Shown one piece after another: positions 56,613 to 64,000 of a stretch of 64,000 bases of DNA (its first letter is position 1; each line of letters begins with the position of its first letter). Position numbers and translations under genes: made by a program. Source of the DNA: Brevundimonas subvibrioides ATCC 15264 (GTDB lineage Bacteria > Pseudomonadota > Alphaproteobacteria > Caulobacterales > Caulobacteraceae). The notes below the pieces were generated by a model, which was not told where the DNA came from, ran no database searches, and was given only the letters and a program-made list of their open reading frames with translations. Where the stretch lies: contig NC_014375.1 of NCBI RefSeq assembly GCF_000144605.1, forward strand, positions 2,604,001-2,668,000. Reading direction: 5' to 3'.

Positions 56613-57521
56613 GTGGCCCGCCTGTTCGACGCCTATGTCATTGCCGACTGGACCGCTGCCGAGGGCAAGAAGCTGGGCGAGAACTCCGTCTGGATCGGCG
56701 TGGCCAAGCGCGACGTCCGCTTCCGCCTCTATACCGAGACCCACAACGTCGCGACGCGGGCCGAGGGCGAGGCGATGATCCGCTCGATCCTGGCCGACCA
56801 TGCCAAACGCGGCGACCGCGTGCTGCTGGGCTTCGACTTCTCGTTCGGCTACCCGGCAGGCACCGCCGCGCGGCTTGGCCTGAAGGATACCCCGGCTTGG
56901 TCCGCGCTGTGGAAGTTCGTCGCCTCGAACATCGTCGACAAGGTCGACAACACCAACAACCGCTACCAGATCGCCGCCAAGATGAACCGGCTGATGACGG
57001 ATGAGGCCTGGCCCTTCTGGGGCGCGCCGGCCAAGCAGGCCCAGCGCTGGCTGACCACGACCAAGCCGCCCGCAGGCTCCGGCGCGGACATTCCCGAGTA
57101 CCGGGCGACCGAACTGGCCATCAAGGGCGGCAAGCTGCAGCCCAAGTCGAACTGGCAGATGCATGGCGCAGGCGCTGTCGGCGGCCAGACCCTGGTCGGG
57201 ATTCCGATGGTGCGTCGCCTGCTGGAAAGCCTCGGCGCGTCCGCGGCCGTCTGGCCCTTCGGCACCGGCTGGCGTGCGCTGGATACGGCCGACGTCGAAC
57301 CCCTGTCGGTCGTCGTCGCCGAGGTCTGGCCCTCGATGTGGCCCACGACCGTGGCGGCCGGCGAGTTCAAGGACCAGGCCCAGGTCCGCACCACCGCCGA
57401 GGCCCTGGCCCTGATGGACGAGCGTGGCGACCTGTCGAAGGCGTTCGGTCCCAAGAAGGGCACCGACGACGCCGTGATCGCCCTGGTCCAGGACGAGGAA
57501 GGCTGGATCCTGGGGGTCTGA
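56613..57521 (+). CDS. Conserved protein, possibly RNase-H-fold (DUF429-like)
   Basis: A 302-residue soluble protein starting VARLFDAYVIADWTAAEGKK. The opening Asp, Ala-Asp-Trp and a later GFDFSFGYPAG, then VVAEVWPSMW, recall the RNase-H-like fold of DUF429 proteins; some databases label relatives as molybdopterin-guanine-dinucleotide-synthesis proteins, without evidence seen here. GTG 56613 follows AAGGAG. Function not assigned. Confidence 0.7.
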   Translation: MARLFDAYVIADWTAAEGKKLGENSVWIGVAKRDVRFRLYTETHNVATRAEGEAMIRSILADHAKRGDRVLLGFDFSFGYPAGTAARLGLKDTPAWSALWKFVASNIVDKVDNTNNRYQIAAKMNRLMTDEAWPFWGAPAKQAQRWLTTTKPPAGSGADIPEYRATELAIKGGKLQPKSNWQMHGAGAVGGQTLVGIPMVRRLLESLGASAAVWPFGTGWRALDTADVEPLSVVVAEVWPSMWPTTVAAGEFKDQAQVRTTAEALALMDERGDLSKAFGPKKGTDDAVIALVQDEEGWILGV

Positions 57522-57534
57522 GCCGGCACCGTCG

Positions 57535-59061
57535 TCAGCGCACGACGGGCTCCCATCCCCCCAGGACGAAGGCCGGGCGGCGGTAGTCGTCGAGGATCGC
57601 GGCATCCCGCGGCAGGGTCAGGACCCGGGCCGCCGGGTGACGCCGCGACGTGTCGACCGGACGCCCGTCCAGATCCATGGTGTTGAACTCCCATAGCCGG
57701 ATGTTCGACCAGCCGAAGGCCGGTTCGGGCTCGACCGGGCCCCAGCCCTCGGGCGGGATTCCGTCGGTCCGGGTGTCGATCAGCACCATCTCCGCGAAGG
57801 GAAAGTTGATCTGGGACGAGGTCGGGCCGTTTCGCGGCAGACGGGCGAAGACCCCGGGGCCGCTGCGGCCGGGCACGTCCGCCGGGGTGATCTCCCACGG
57901 CAGGGGCCGGTCCACATGGATGAAGGTCGAGTCGACGAAGACATTGCCGTGGCTGCCCTGCGGCGTCCGGGTCCAGCTGAACGGCCCGGCCGATCTCAGC
58001 TCGCAGCGCAGACAGTACAGCGCCGCATAGCCCAGGATGGTGTCGCCATCGCCGGTCAGCAGGCTGTCGACCATATAGAGCGTGCCGTGGGTGGTCAGGG
58101 CATCGCCCGATCCGTTCAGGGTCATCCGGTCGATGATGTTGCGCTCGCCCCGCATCAGCAGGGCCTCGGCCTGGCCGAAGAAATAGTTGTTGATCGTGAA
58201 GCTCGACAGCTGGATGTCGCGGGACGCCGTCACGGTGAAGGCGGGCCGGATCCGGTTGAAGGCGCTGTTGTTGGCGTATCCGACCACCACGCCGTCCCGG
58301 CTCTCGCCGCGCAGGATCAGGTTGGACTTGCCGTTCAGATAGACGATCTCCTCGTAGCGCCCGTTGCGGATGAAGATCGTGACCGGCTCCACCGGCGCGG
58401 CGGGCACGAAGTCGATCGCCCCCTGGACCGTATTGAAGTCGCCGCTGCCGTCTGCGGCCACGACCACCCGCGCCGTGTCGGCGGCGGGGGGGCCGGCCCG
58501 GGTCGTGAAGCGCCAGGATCGACCGGTGTCGTCGTCCCCGACCGTCAGCACCCCGGGGTCGATCTCGACCCGATAGGTTCGGCCATAGGTCAGCGCGCCA
58601 TGATGTGGATACAGCGTCGCCGTGTTGCCGTGGACGATGACCGGAAAGAAGTGAAACCAGGCCCCCCCGATCTGCGTCGCCTGGAAGCCGGGATTGTCCG
58701 GACCGGCGGGCTGGGGCGGCGTGGGCGGTCGCGTCGTCCCGTCCGGGTTCGTCGCGCGCCCGGTTGGAACGGGCGACACCGGCAGGGCCAGGTCCAGCGT
58801 GTCCACCAGGCGTCCGTCCGCGGCGTCGAGGATGCGGATCTGACCGGCCGCGCCGATCGCGGGCGGACGGTCGAAGGTCAGAACCAGACGCGTGTCCGGA
58901 TTGACCCCGGTAGCGCCATCGGCCGGAAACAGGGTCGGCAGCACCGCCTGCGGACGGCCTTCGGCACGGGCCGGCGGCGCTGACATCGCCAGCACCAGAC
59001 AGGCCAGCCATATCGCCGGAGCGAGGCGACGCCGGGCTTCGGACAGATCGATCCATGGCAT
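57535..59061 (-). CDS. Secreted pectinesterase-like protein with Ig-like N-domain
   Basis: A 508-residue exported protein. After a signal peptide (SAPPARA) a Big_5-type Ig domain spans about residues 35-195 (LFPADGATGVNPDTRLVLTF, ALTYGRTYRVEIDPGVL). A right-handed beta-helix of the pectin methylesterase family follows (DGSGDFNTVQGAIDFVPA, VYLNGKSNLILRGE, NNYFFGQAEALLM, TGDGDTILGYAALY). Asp in GDTILG equals one catalytic Asp. It would demethylate pectin or a similar polymer. ATG 59061 gives the signal peptide. Confidence 0.82.
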   Translation of the reverse strand: MPWIDLSEARRRLAPAIWLACLVLAMSAPPARAEGRPQAVLPTLFPADGATGVNPDTRLVLTFDRPPAIGAAGQIRILDAADGRLVDTLDLALPVSPVPTGRATNPDGTTRPPTPPQPAGPDNPGFQATQIGGAWFHFFPVIVHGNTATLYPHHGALTYGRTYRVEIDPGVLTVGDDDTGRSWRFTTRAGPPAADTARVVVAADGSGDFNTVQGAIDFVPAAPVEPVTIFIRNGRYEEIVYLNGKSNLILRGESRDGVVVGYANNSAFNRIRPAFTVTASRDIQLSSFTINNYFFGQAEALLMRGERNIIDRMTLNGSGDALTTHGTLYMVDSLLTGDGDTILGYAALYCLRCELRSAGPFSWTRTPQGSHGNVFVDSTFIHVDRPLPWEITPADVPGRSGPGVFARLPRNGPTSSQINFPFAEMVLIDTRTDGIPPEGWGPVEPEPAFGWSNIRLWEFNTMDLDGRPVDTSRRHPAARVLTLPRDAAILDDYRRPAFVLGGWEPVVR

Positions 59062-59238
59062 GAAGGGGCGCGCCTCATCGGTAAAACCACAGCCTAGCCG
59101 CACACGGCCGTGACGCCAGCGAGATCCCCTGGACCGGCGGACTGACGAAACCGGTCGCGTCCCGTACCGAGACTGGACCCATGGCCACGCTTGGGGGACA
59201 GTCGCCGTCAGCATATCGACGATCTGGGAGGGAAGACG

Positions 59239-59757
59239 ATGCGATCGATCATCATGGCGGCAGCCTGCGTGGCCAGCCTGGCACTGACGGCCTGCAGCCA
59301 GGCCAAGGGCTCCGTGGACGCCCCGACCGCCGACGAGGCCACGACCCCGGCACCGGCCGAGGACACGGGCGCGACCGCGGCCAAACCCGGCACCCCCGCG
59401 CCGCCCGTCCCCACGGCCCCGACCGCCGCCAAGCCCCAGGCCGCCGCCTACACGCCGGTTCCGATCAGCCGTGACGACCAGCCGGGCCGGGCCCGCCAGA
59501 TCCGCTGCCAGGTCGGCTCGGCCCCGGAGACCGACTGCACCTTCACCCCCCTGTTCGGCGACGGCAGCTTCCAGCTGGACGGGCCGGACATCGCCCTGCG
59601 CATGGTGATCTCCGACGGCGAAGGCGGCCTGTTCGAAGTGATCGGTCCCGAGGAACGCGTCGCCATCGGCGGGACCTATCGTCGGGATTCGCGCGATCGG
59701 GCCTGCTGGATCGCCAACGAGGAAACGCCGGCTCCGTCCCGGGTCTGCGCGCGCTAG
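59239..59757 (+). CDS. Lipoprotein of unknown function
   Basis: A 172-residue lipoprotein (lipobox LTAC) with a Pro/Ala/Thr-rich linker (about residues 20-75) and a compact C-terminal domain starting CQVGSAPETDCTFTPLFGDG with VGSAPETDC and a final CWIANEETPAPSRVC; four cysteines could form two disulfides. ATG 59239 follows GGGAGGGAAG. No family was recognised. Confidence 0.68.
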   Translation: MRSIIMAAACVASLALTACSQAKGSVDAPTADEATTPAPAEDTGATAAKPGTPAPPVPTAPTAAKPQAAAYTPVPISRDDQPGRARQIRCQVGSAPETDCTFTPLFGDGSFQLDGPDIALRMVISDGEGGLFEVIGPEERVAIGGTYRRDSRDRACWIANEETPAPSRVCAR

Positions 59758-59784
59758 GGCGCGCCCCCGCGCCGGTGCCCGTCC

Positions 59785-60192
59785 TTAGTGGAAGACGGTC
59801 AGGGATCGCGGCGCGACCGTCGAGGCACCCCCACGCCGCGACTGCATGGCGAAGGCGACGGCCGTGCGCACGCAATCGTCGTCCGTCGGCTTGCTCATCA
59901 CACCGAAGGTCCCCGGCACGCCGTTGCGGACCATCTCGGGATTGGAGGTCAGGTAGAGGACGGTGATCCCGGACCCCTGCCCTATCTCCCGGCCCAGATC
60001 GACGCCGGTCGGGCCGTCCGACAGGTGGATGTCGACGAGCGCCAGATCGACGCGGCCATCCTCCACCAGAAGTCGGGCCGCCGGGGCGTTTCCCGCCATG
60101 CCGACCACGGTGTAGTTCAGATCCTCGAGCACGTCGCGCAGCTGCCAGGCGATCAGGACCTCGTCCTCGATGATCAGAATCCGGCCGCTCAT
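59785..60192 (-). CDS. Stand-alone response-regulator receiver protein
   Basis: A 135-residue single receiver domain: IIEDEVLIAW (acidic pocket), phospho-Asp in LALVDIHLSDG, the switch Thr in LYLTSNPEM and the conserved Lys in VMSKPTDDD. No output domain, so it probably acts through protein contacts or in a phosphorelay. No histidine kinase is near. ATG 60192 begins at MSGRILIIEDE. Confidence 0.87.
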   Translation of the reverse strand: MSGRILIIEDEVLIAWQLRDVLEDLNYTVVGMAGNAPAARLLVEDGRVDLALVDIHLSDGPTGVDLGREIGQGSGITVLYLTSNPEMVRNGVPGTFGVMSKPTDDDCVRTAVAFAMQSRRGGASTVAPRSLTVFH

Positions 60193-60252
60193 GACGGCGT
60201 CACGCGCGGGCGAACCGCTACGTCCGGTTCGCTGGCATAGGGTTTGATTGGC

Positions 60253-60290
60253 AAAACAGCATCCTCTGACGCCCACGGCGTCGGAGGATG
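60253..60290 (-). terminator. Rho-independent terminator after recN
   Basis: A 14-bp stem with one T-G wobble (60260-60273 with 60277-60290), 3-base loop, followed on the minus strand by CTGTTTTG. It lies 63 bases past the recN stop; a second small hairpin is at 60303-60316. Confidence 0.72.
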
Positions 60291-60352
60291 GATCATCCCC
60301 GCCGGGCAAACGCCCGACGTCCTTAACCGTTCCGGCCCATGCGGCCGGACCT

Positions 60353-62053
60353 CTAGCCGATCAGCGCCCTTGCCGCGGCCCGGGCTTCCTCGGTGATGAC
60401 CGCCCCGGCCAGCATGCGCGCGATCTCCTCGCGCCGAGCCTCGTCGTTCAGCGCGTCCACCGTCGTGGTGGTCGCGCCGTTTGCGTCGGCCTTGCGCACC
60501 TTCCAGTGCGCATGCCCGCGCGCGGCGACCTGCGGACTGTGCGTGACGACCAGCACCTGGGCCCCGGTCGACAGGCGCTTCAGCCGCTGGCCCACCGCCT
60601 CGGCCACCGCCCCGCCGACGCCCTGGTCGACCTCGTCGAAGATCATCACCGGCTGGCGCTGGTCCTCGCGCCCCGCCAGGGCCGCCTTCATGGCCAGGGC
60701 GAAGCGTGCCAGTTCCCCGCCCGAGGCGATCGCGTCCAGCGGACCGAACGGCGTGCCGGCATTGGTGGCGATCTCGAACCGGGCGGTCTCGACGCCGAGA
60801 GGCCCGCGACGGCCCTCGGCCACCGGCTCCAGCGCGACGCGGAAACGGGCGCGGTCCAGCTTCAACGGGCCCAGTTCCTCCATCACCGCCTTGGCCAGGC
60901 GCTCTGCCGCGGCCTCGCGACCCGAACTCAGCAGAGACGCAGCCACATCATAGTGCTCGCGCGCGACCGCTGCCTCGCGGGCCGCGGCGGTCATGGCCTC
61001 CGCCCCGTCCTCGATCAGACGCAGCTGTTCGCGAAGGGACAGGCGCAAGGCCGGAAGCGCATGGACGGTGGTGTTCAGCTTTCGGGCGGCCGCGCGCAGG
61101 GCGAACAGCCGCTCCTCCGCCTTGTCCAGCCGGCCCGGCTCAAAATCGAAGGCATTGGCGGCAGCGTCGACCTCGGCAATGGCTTCCGCCGCCTCGACCA
61201 TGGTGCGGTCGATGGCCTCCGCCGCGGCGGTCAGCCGGACCAGAACGGGGTGATCGGCTTCAACACCGGCCTGGCTCGCGCGCTGGCGGGCGTGTTCGAC
61301 GGCCCGCAAGGCGGCCGACAGCTTCTGGCTCAGCTTGTCGCCACCGAGATTCGTGCGGGCGTCGGCCAGATCGGCGACGGCCTTTTCCGCCGCGCCCAGC
61401 ACCGCCCGCTCGCCCGCCAGCTCGGTTTCCTCGTCCTCGCGAGGATCCAGTTCATCGAGATCGGCCAGGTTCAGGGTGATCTCTTCGGCCCGGGCCGCCG
61501 CATCGGCGGCGGCGGCGCGCAGGCCCTCCAGCCGCGTTTCGGCGGCCTTCAGCCGATCGGCGGCGGCGGCGACCCCGCCCAATTGTGGGGCCAGGCCCCC
61601 ATAGGCGTCGAGCAGGCCGCGATGGGTCTTCCAGTCCAGAAGGCCCACGGTCTCGTGCTGGCCGTGCACCTCCACCAGCAGCGCCCCGATCTCGCGCAGG
61701 GCCGCGACCCCGGCCGGCTGGTCGTTGACCCAGGCCCGGCTGCGACCGTCGGCGGACAGGACGCGGCGCAGAATCAGGTCCTCGCCCGGGGTGACGTCGA
61801 ACCCCTTGTCCTGGATGAGTTCGATGAGGCCGGCATCGTCGGGGGCGGTGAAGACGGCGGTGGCCACGGCCTGTTTCGCGCCCGCCCGCACCAGCCCGGC
61901 CTCGCCGCGTCCGCCGAGCGCCAGGCCGAGGGCGTCGAGGATGATCGACTTGCCGGCTCCGGTCTCACCGGTCAGCACGGTCAGGCCGGCGTCGACCTCA
62001 AGGTCGAGGACGTCGACCAGCACCACGTCGCGGATCGACAGGCTGGTCAGCAT
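60353..62053 (-). CDS. recN: DNA repair protein RecN
   Basis: A 566-residue SMC-like ATPase for double-strand-break repair. Walker A is TGETGAGKSIILDALGLALG near residues 29-48, the coiled coils occupy about 170-370, and the C-terminal head has ASGGELARFALAMKAALAG (signature) and MIFDEVDQGVGGAVAEAVGQ (Walker B) with VVTHSPQVAARG. A LexA box lies 38 bases upstream. A terminator follows. Confidence 0.97.
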   Translation of the reverse strand: MLTSLSIRDVVLVDVLDLEVDAGLTVLTGETGAGKSIILDALGLALGGRGEAGLVRAGAKQAVATAVFTAPDDAGLIELIQDKGFDVTPGEDLILRRVLSADGRSRAWVNDQPAGVAALREIGALLVEVHGQHETVGLLDWKTHRGLLDAYGGLAPQLGGVAAAADRLKAAETRLEGLRAAAADAAARAEEITLNLADLDELDPREDEETELAGERAVLGAAEKAVADLADARTNLGGDKLSQKLSAALRAVEHARQRASQAGVEADHPVLVRLTAAAEAIDRTMVEAAEAIAEVDAAANAFDFEPGRLDKAEERLFALRAAARKLNTTVHALPALRLSLREQLRLIEDGAEAMTAAAREAAVAREHYDVAASLLSSGREAAAERLAKAVMEELGPLKLDRARFRVALEPVAEGRRGPLGVETARFEIATNAGTPFGPLDAIASGGELARFALAMKAALAGREDQRQPVMIFDEVDQGVGGAVAEAVGQRLKRLSTGAQVLVVTHSPQVAARGHAHWKVRKADANGATTTTVDALNDEARREEIARMLAGAVITEEARAAARALIG

Positions 62054-62091
62054 GGGGCGAAACGATTCGGCATCGGCGACAGTCTAGCCCG

Positions 62092-62106
62092 GAACGAGGC
62101 GAGAAC
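62092..62106. promoter_or_regulatory. LexA box of recN
   Basis: GAACGAGGCGAGAAC is the complement form of GTTC-N7-GTTC. It fills the 55-base gap between bamD and recN, just upstream of the recN ATG, showing that recN has its own SOS promoter. Confidence 0.88.
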
Positions 62107-62108
62107 AG

Positions 62109-62981
62109 TCAGCCCGGAATGATCCGTTGCAGCCAGCTTTCGCGCGGTCCCGTGGGGGCGGTCCCGGGCTGCTCGCCCTGTTCGGTCAGAAGGGCATAGG
62201 CCTGGGAGTACCAGGGGCTGCCGGGATAGTTGAAGCCCAGGACCGACCCGTTGCGCTCCGCCTCGTCCTTCAGGCCCAGGCTCAGATAGACCTCGACCAG
62301 ACGATACAGGGCTTCGGGCGTGTGCGACGTGCGCTGGTAGGCCTCGTTGTCGATCACGGCCTTGTACCGGCCGATGGCGGCCAGCGGAAGGTTGGCGCGC
62401 TGGTAATAGCGGCCGATGGACATTTCCTTGCCCGCCAGCTGGTCGTTGACCATGTCGATCTTGACGGTCGCGTCGGTGGCATAGGACGAGCCCGGATAAC
62501 GGCGGGCCACATCCCTCAGTCCGTCCAGGGCCTGCTGGGCCTGGTTCTGGTCGCGGCCCACATCGACGATCTGCTCGAAGTGGCAGGTGGCGCGCATGTA
62601 GAAGGCATAGGCGGCCGACGGGCTGCCGGGGAACAGCGAGATGAACCGGTCCGCCGCCGCGATCGACTCCTCGTAGCTGCCGTTCTGGTAGTGGGCGTAG
62701 ACCTGCATCAGGATCGCCCGGCGCGACCATTCCGAATACGGATGCTGGCGCTCGACCTCCTGGAAATAGTCGACGGCGTCCGACCAGCGGTTCGACTGGA
62801 GGCGCGTGTAACCGGTGTTGTAGAGCAGCTCGACCGGCCGCTCCTCATAGGCCAGGCGCGGCCGACCGGCACCGCCGCCACAGGCGGGCAGCGTCAGGGT
62901 GACGGCCGCGGCCATCAGGATCAGGCCGCCGCGTCGCAGGGCGGACGAAGACCGGGAGAAAGTCGGCAAGACAAACCTCAT
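62109..62981 (-). CDS. bamD: Outer-membrane assembly lipoprotein BamD
   Basis: A 290-residue lipoprotein (lipobox LPAC) of the BAM complex. TPR-type helices are seen in VELLYNTGYTRLQSNRWSDA, VDYFQEVERQHPYSEWSRRA, SYEESIAAADRFISLFPGSP and YYQRANLPLAAIGRYKAV. It helps insert barrels such as the TonB receptor here. ATG 62981 is preceded by an in-frame GTG. Confidence 0.95.
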   Translation of the reverse strand: MRFVLPTFSRSSSALRRGGLILMAAAVTLTLPACGGGAGRPRLAYEERPVELLYNTGYTRLQSNRWSDAVDYFQEVERQHPYSEWSRRAILMQVYAHYQNGSYEESIAAADRFISLFPGSPSAAYAFYMRATCHFEQIVDVGRDQNQAQQALDGLRDVARRYPGSSYATDATVKIDMVNDQLAGKEMSIGRYYQRANLPLAAIGRYKAVIDNEAYQRTSHTPEALYRLVEVYLSLGLKDEAERNGSVLGFNYPGSPWYSQAYALLTEQGEQPGTAPTGPRESWLQRIIPG

Positions 62982-63171
62982 CACACGACACCCGAGCGAC
63001 CGATCTGGCCAGCCGGAATCCAAGACCGCGTTCCCTATCACCCCCCGGCCAGCCGCGCCATGCATCCAGAAGGGCACGATGACGGCTTGCTACGGCCCGG
63101 TGCGCTGCTAAAGAGCGCGCGAGACGGAACGCGCTTCAATGGCGGTCCGATGACGGCGAAAGGATGACCGG

Positions 63172-64000
63172 ATGAAGCTGCTCGCAGGCAACTCGAATCG
63201 GTCCCTTGCCCAGGCCATTGCCGATCACCTCGACATGCCCCTGACCAAGGCCCAGGTGAAACGGTTCGCCGACAACGAGGTCTTCGCCGTCATCGAGGAG
63301 AACGTGCGCGGCGAGGATGTCTTCGTCATCCAGTCGACCTCCTACCCCGCCAACGACAACCTGATGGAGTTGCTGATCTGCATCGACGCCCTCGTGCGGG
63401 CCTCGGCGCGGCGGATCACGGCCGTCATGCCCTATTTCGGCTATGCCCGGCAGGACCGGAAGACCGGTGGTCGCACGCCGATCTCGGCCAAGCTGGTCGC
63501 CAACATGATCACCCGCGCCGGCGCGGACCGGGTCCTGACCATGGACCTGCACGCGGGCCAGATTCAGGGGTTCTTCGACATCCCGACAGACAATCTGGTG
63601 GCGACGCCCGTCCTGGCCCAGGACATCCGCGACCATTACCAGCGCGGCAATCTGATGATCGTGTCGCCCGACGTCGGCGGCGTGGTGCGCGCCCGGTCCC
63701 TGGCGGAGCGTCTGAACGTCGACCTGGCCATCGTCGACAAACGCCGTCCGCGCGCGGGCGAGAGCGAGGTCATGAACATCATCGGCGACGTGTCGGGCCG
63801 CGAATGCATCCTGTTCGACGACATCGTCGATTCGGGCGGCACCCTGGTGAACGCCGCCAAGGCGCTGATGGACGCGGGCGCGACCAGCGTCTCGGCCTAC
63901 ATCAGCCACGGCGTCCTGTCCGGCCCGGCGGTCCAGCGCGTCACCGACGGCCCGTTGAAGGAACTGGTCATCACCGATTCGATCGAACAGCCGTTCGAGG
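63172..64000 (+). CDS. prs: Ribose-phosphate pyrophosphokinase, N-terminal part
   Basis: The first 276 codons run off the right edge. The enzyme makes PRPP from ribose 5-phosphate and ATP for purine, pyrimidine, His and Trp synthesis. Seen: [19 protein letters not shown], the ATP-binding [39 protein letters not shown], the flexible loop DKRRP, and the PRPP motif [25 protein letters not shown] precedes ATG 63172. Confidence 0.96.
   Translation, partial: MKLLAGNSNRSLAQAIADHLDMPLTKAQVKRFADNEVFAVIEENVRGEDVFVIQSTSYPANDNLMELLICIDALVRASARRITAVMPYFGYARQDRKTGGRTPISAKLVANMITRAGADRVLTMDLHAGQIQGFFDIPTDNLVATPVLAQDIRDHYQRGNLMIVSPDVGGVVRARSLAERLNVDLAIVDKRRPRAGESEVMNIIGDVSGRECILFDDIVDSGGTLVNAAKALMDAGATSVSAYISHGVLSGPAVQRVTDGPLKELVITDSIEQPFE

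Noticed and set aside
60248-62122. 624-codon frame opposite recN
   Set aside because: Shadow of recN, which has intact ATPase motifs on the minus strand.
62982-63171. Possible tRNA or small RNA between bamD and prs
   Set aside because: No cloverleaf arms or conserved TPsiC box could be found; it is simply the divergent promoter region.

Overview
The window is a GC-rich, gene-dense stretch of an alphaproteobacterial chromosome, most likely Caulobacterales and close to Brevundimonas. The Caulobacter-type flagellar genes (a FliX, P-ring FlgI, CheL-type rod protein and FlbY-like set, plus flagellins beside FlaG and a FlaEY-like protein), the direct-repeat LexA boxes GTTC-N7-GTTC, and the typical order serS-surE-pcm-(nlpD-like)-yajC-secD-secF all point that way. 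No tRNA, rRNA, CRISPR array or transposase was seen.

Layout. 1-5.8 kb: the end of rplI, a TonB-dependent receptor and a small secreted protein inserted before dnaB, then a palindromic intergenic element and a DksA-like regulator. 5.9-10.1 kb: fliX diverging from flgI, a FlgJ-like rod protein and an FlbY-like gene, followed by an EAL phosphodiesterase. 10.2-17 kb: uvrA behind a LexA box, a CPBP membrane protease and three tandem paralogous membrane proteins. 17-24.6 kb: trmFO, a phytoene-synthase-like gene, DUF998 and PuuD-like membrane proteins, secF/secD/yajC and a degenerate NlpD-like LytM lipoprotein. 24.7-34 kb: an OmpA-like protein, pcm, surE, serS, an M61 peptidase, a class IV aminotransferase and gyrA. 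34-37.4 kb: sodC, an EamA transporter, ssb with a LexA box and two small envelope proteins.

37.5-42.8 kb is the filament locus: a FlaEY-like protein, two flagellins and FlaG, with a sigma-54-type promoter and three enhancer-like palindromes upstream of the first flagellin. 43-46 kb, next to it, is a compact phage-derived cassette on the minus strand: DUF2793 tail fibre, a 57-residue protein, a holin-like protein, an M15 endolysin and overlapping Rz/Rz1-like spanins. It has no capsid or packaging genes and resembles a satellite locus of a gene transfer agent.

46.2-64 kb holds an ECF sigma/anti-sigma pair, DUF4112, an exonuclease/endonuclease/phosphatase-family membrane protein, a run of metabolic and repair genes (tRNA nucleotidyltransferase, NUDIX, DUF1285, GNAT, enoyl-CoA hydratase, MBL hydrolase), a secreted 12-cysteine three-repeat protein, exonuclease III, a pectinesterase-like protein, a stand-alone receiver, recN with a LexA box, bamD and the start of prs.

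Two regulatory themes link distant genes. uvrA, ssb and recN each carry an exact GTTC-N7-GTTC LexA box. flgI and the distal flagellin each pair a GG-N10-GC promoter with GGCA-N5-TGCC palindromes, as expected for sigma-54 and an FlbD-type activator.
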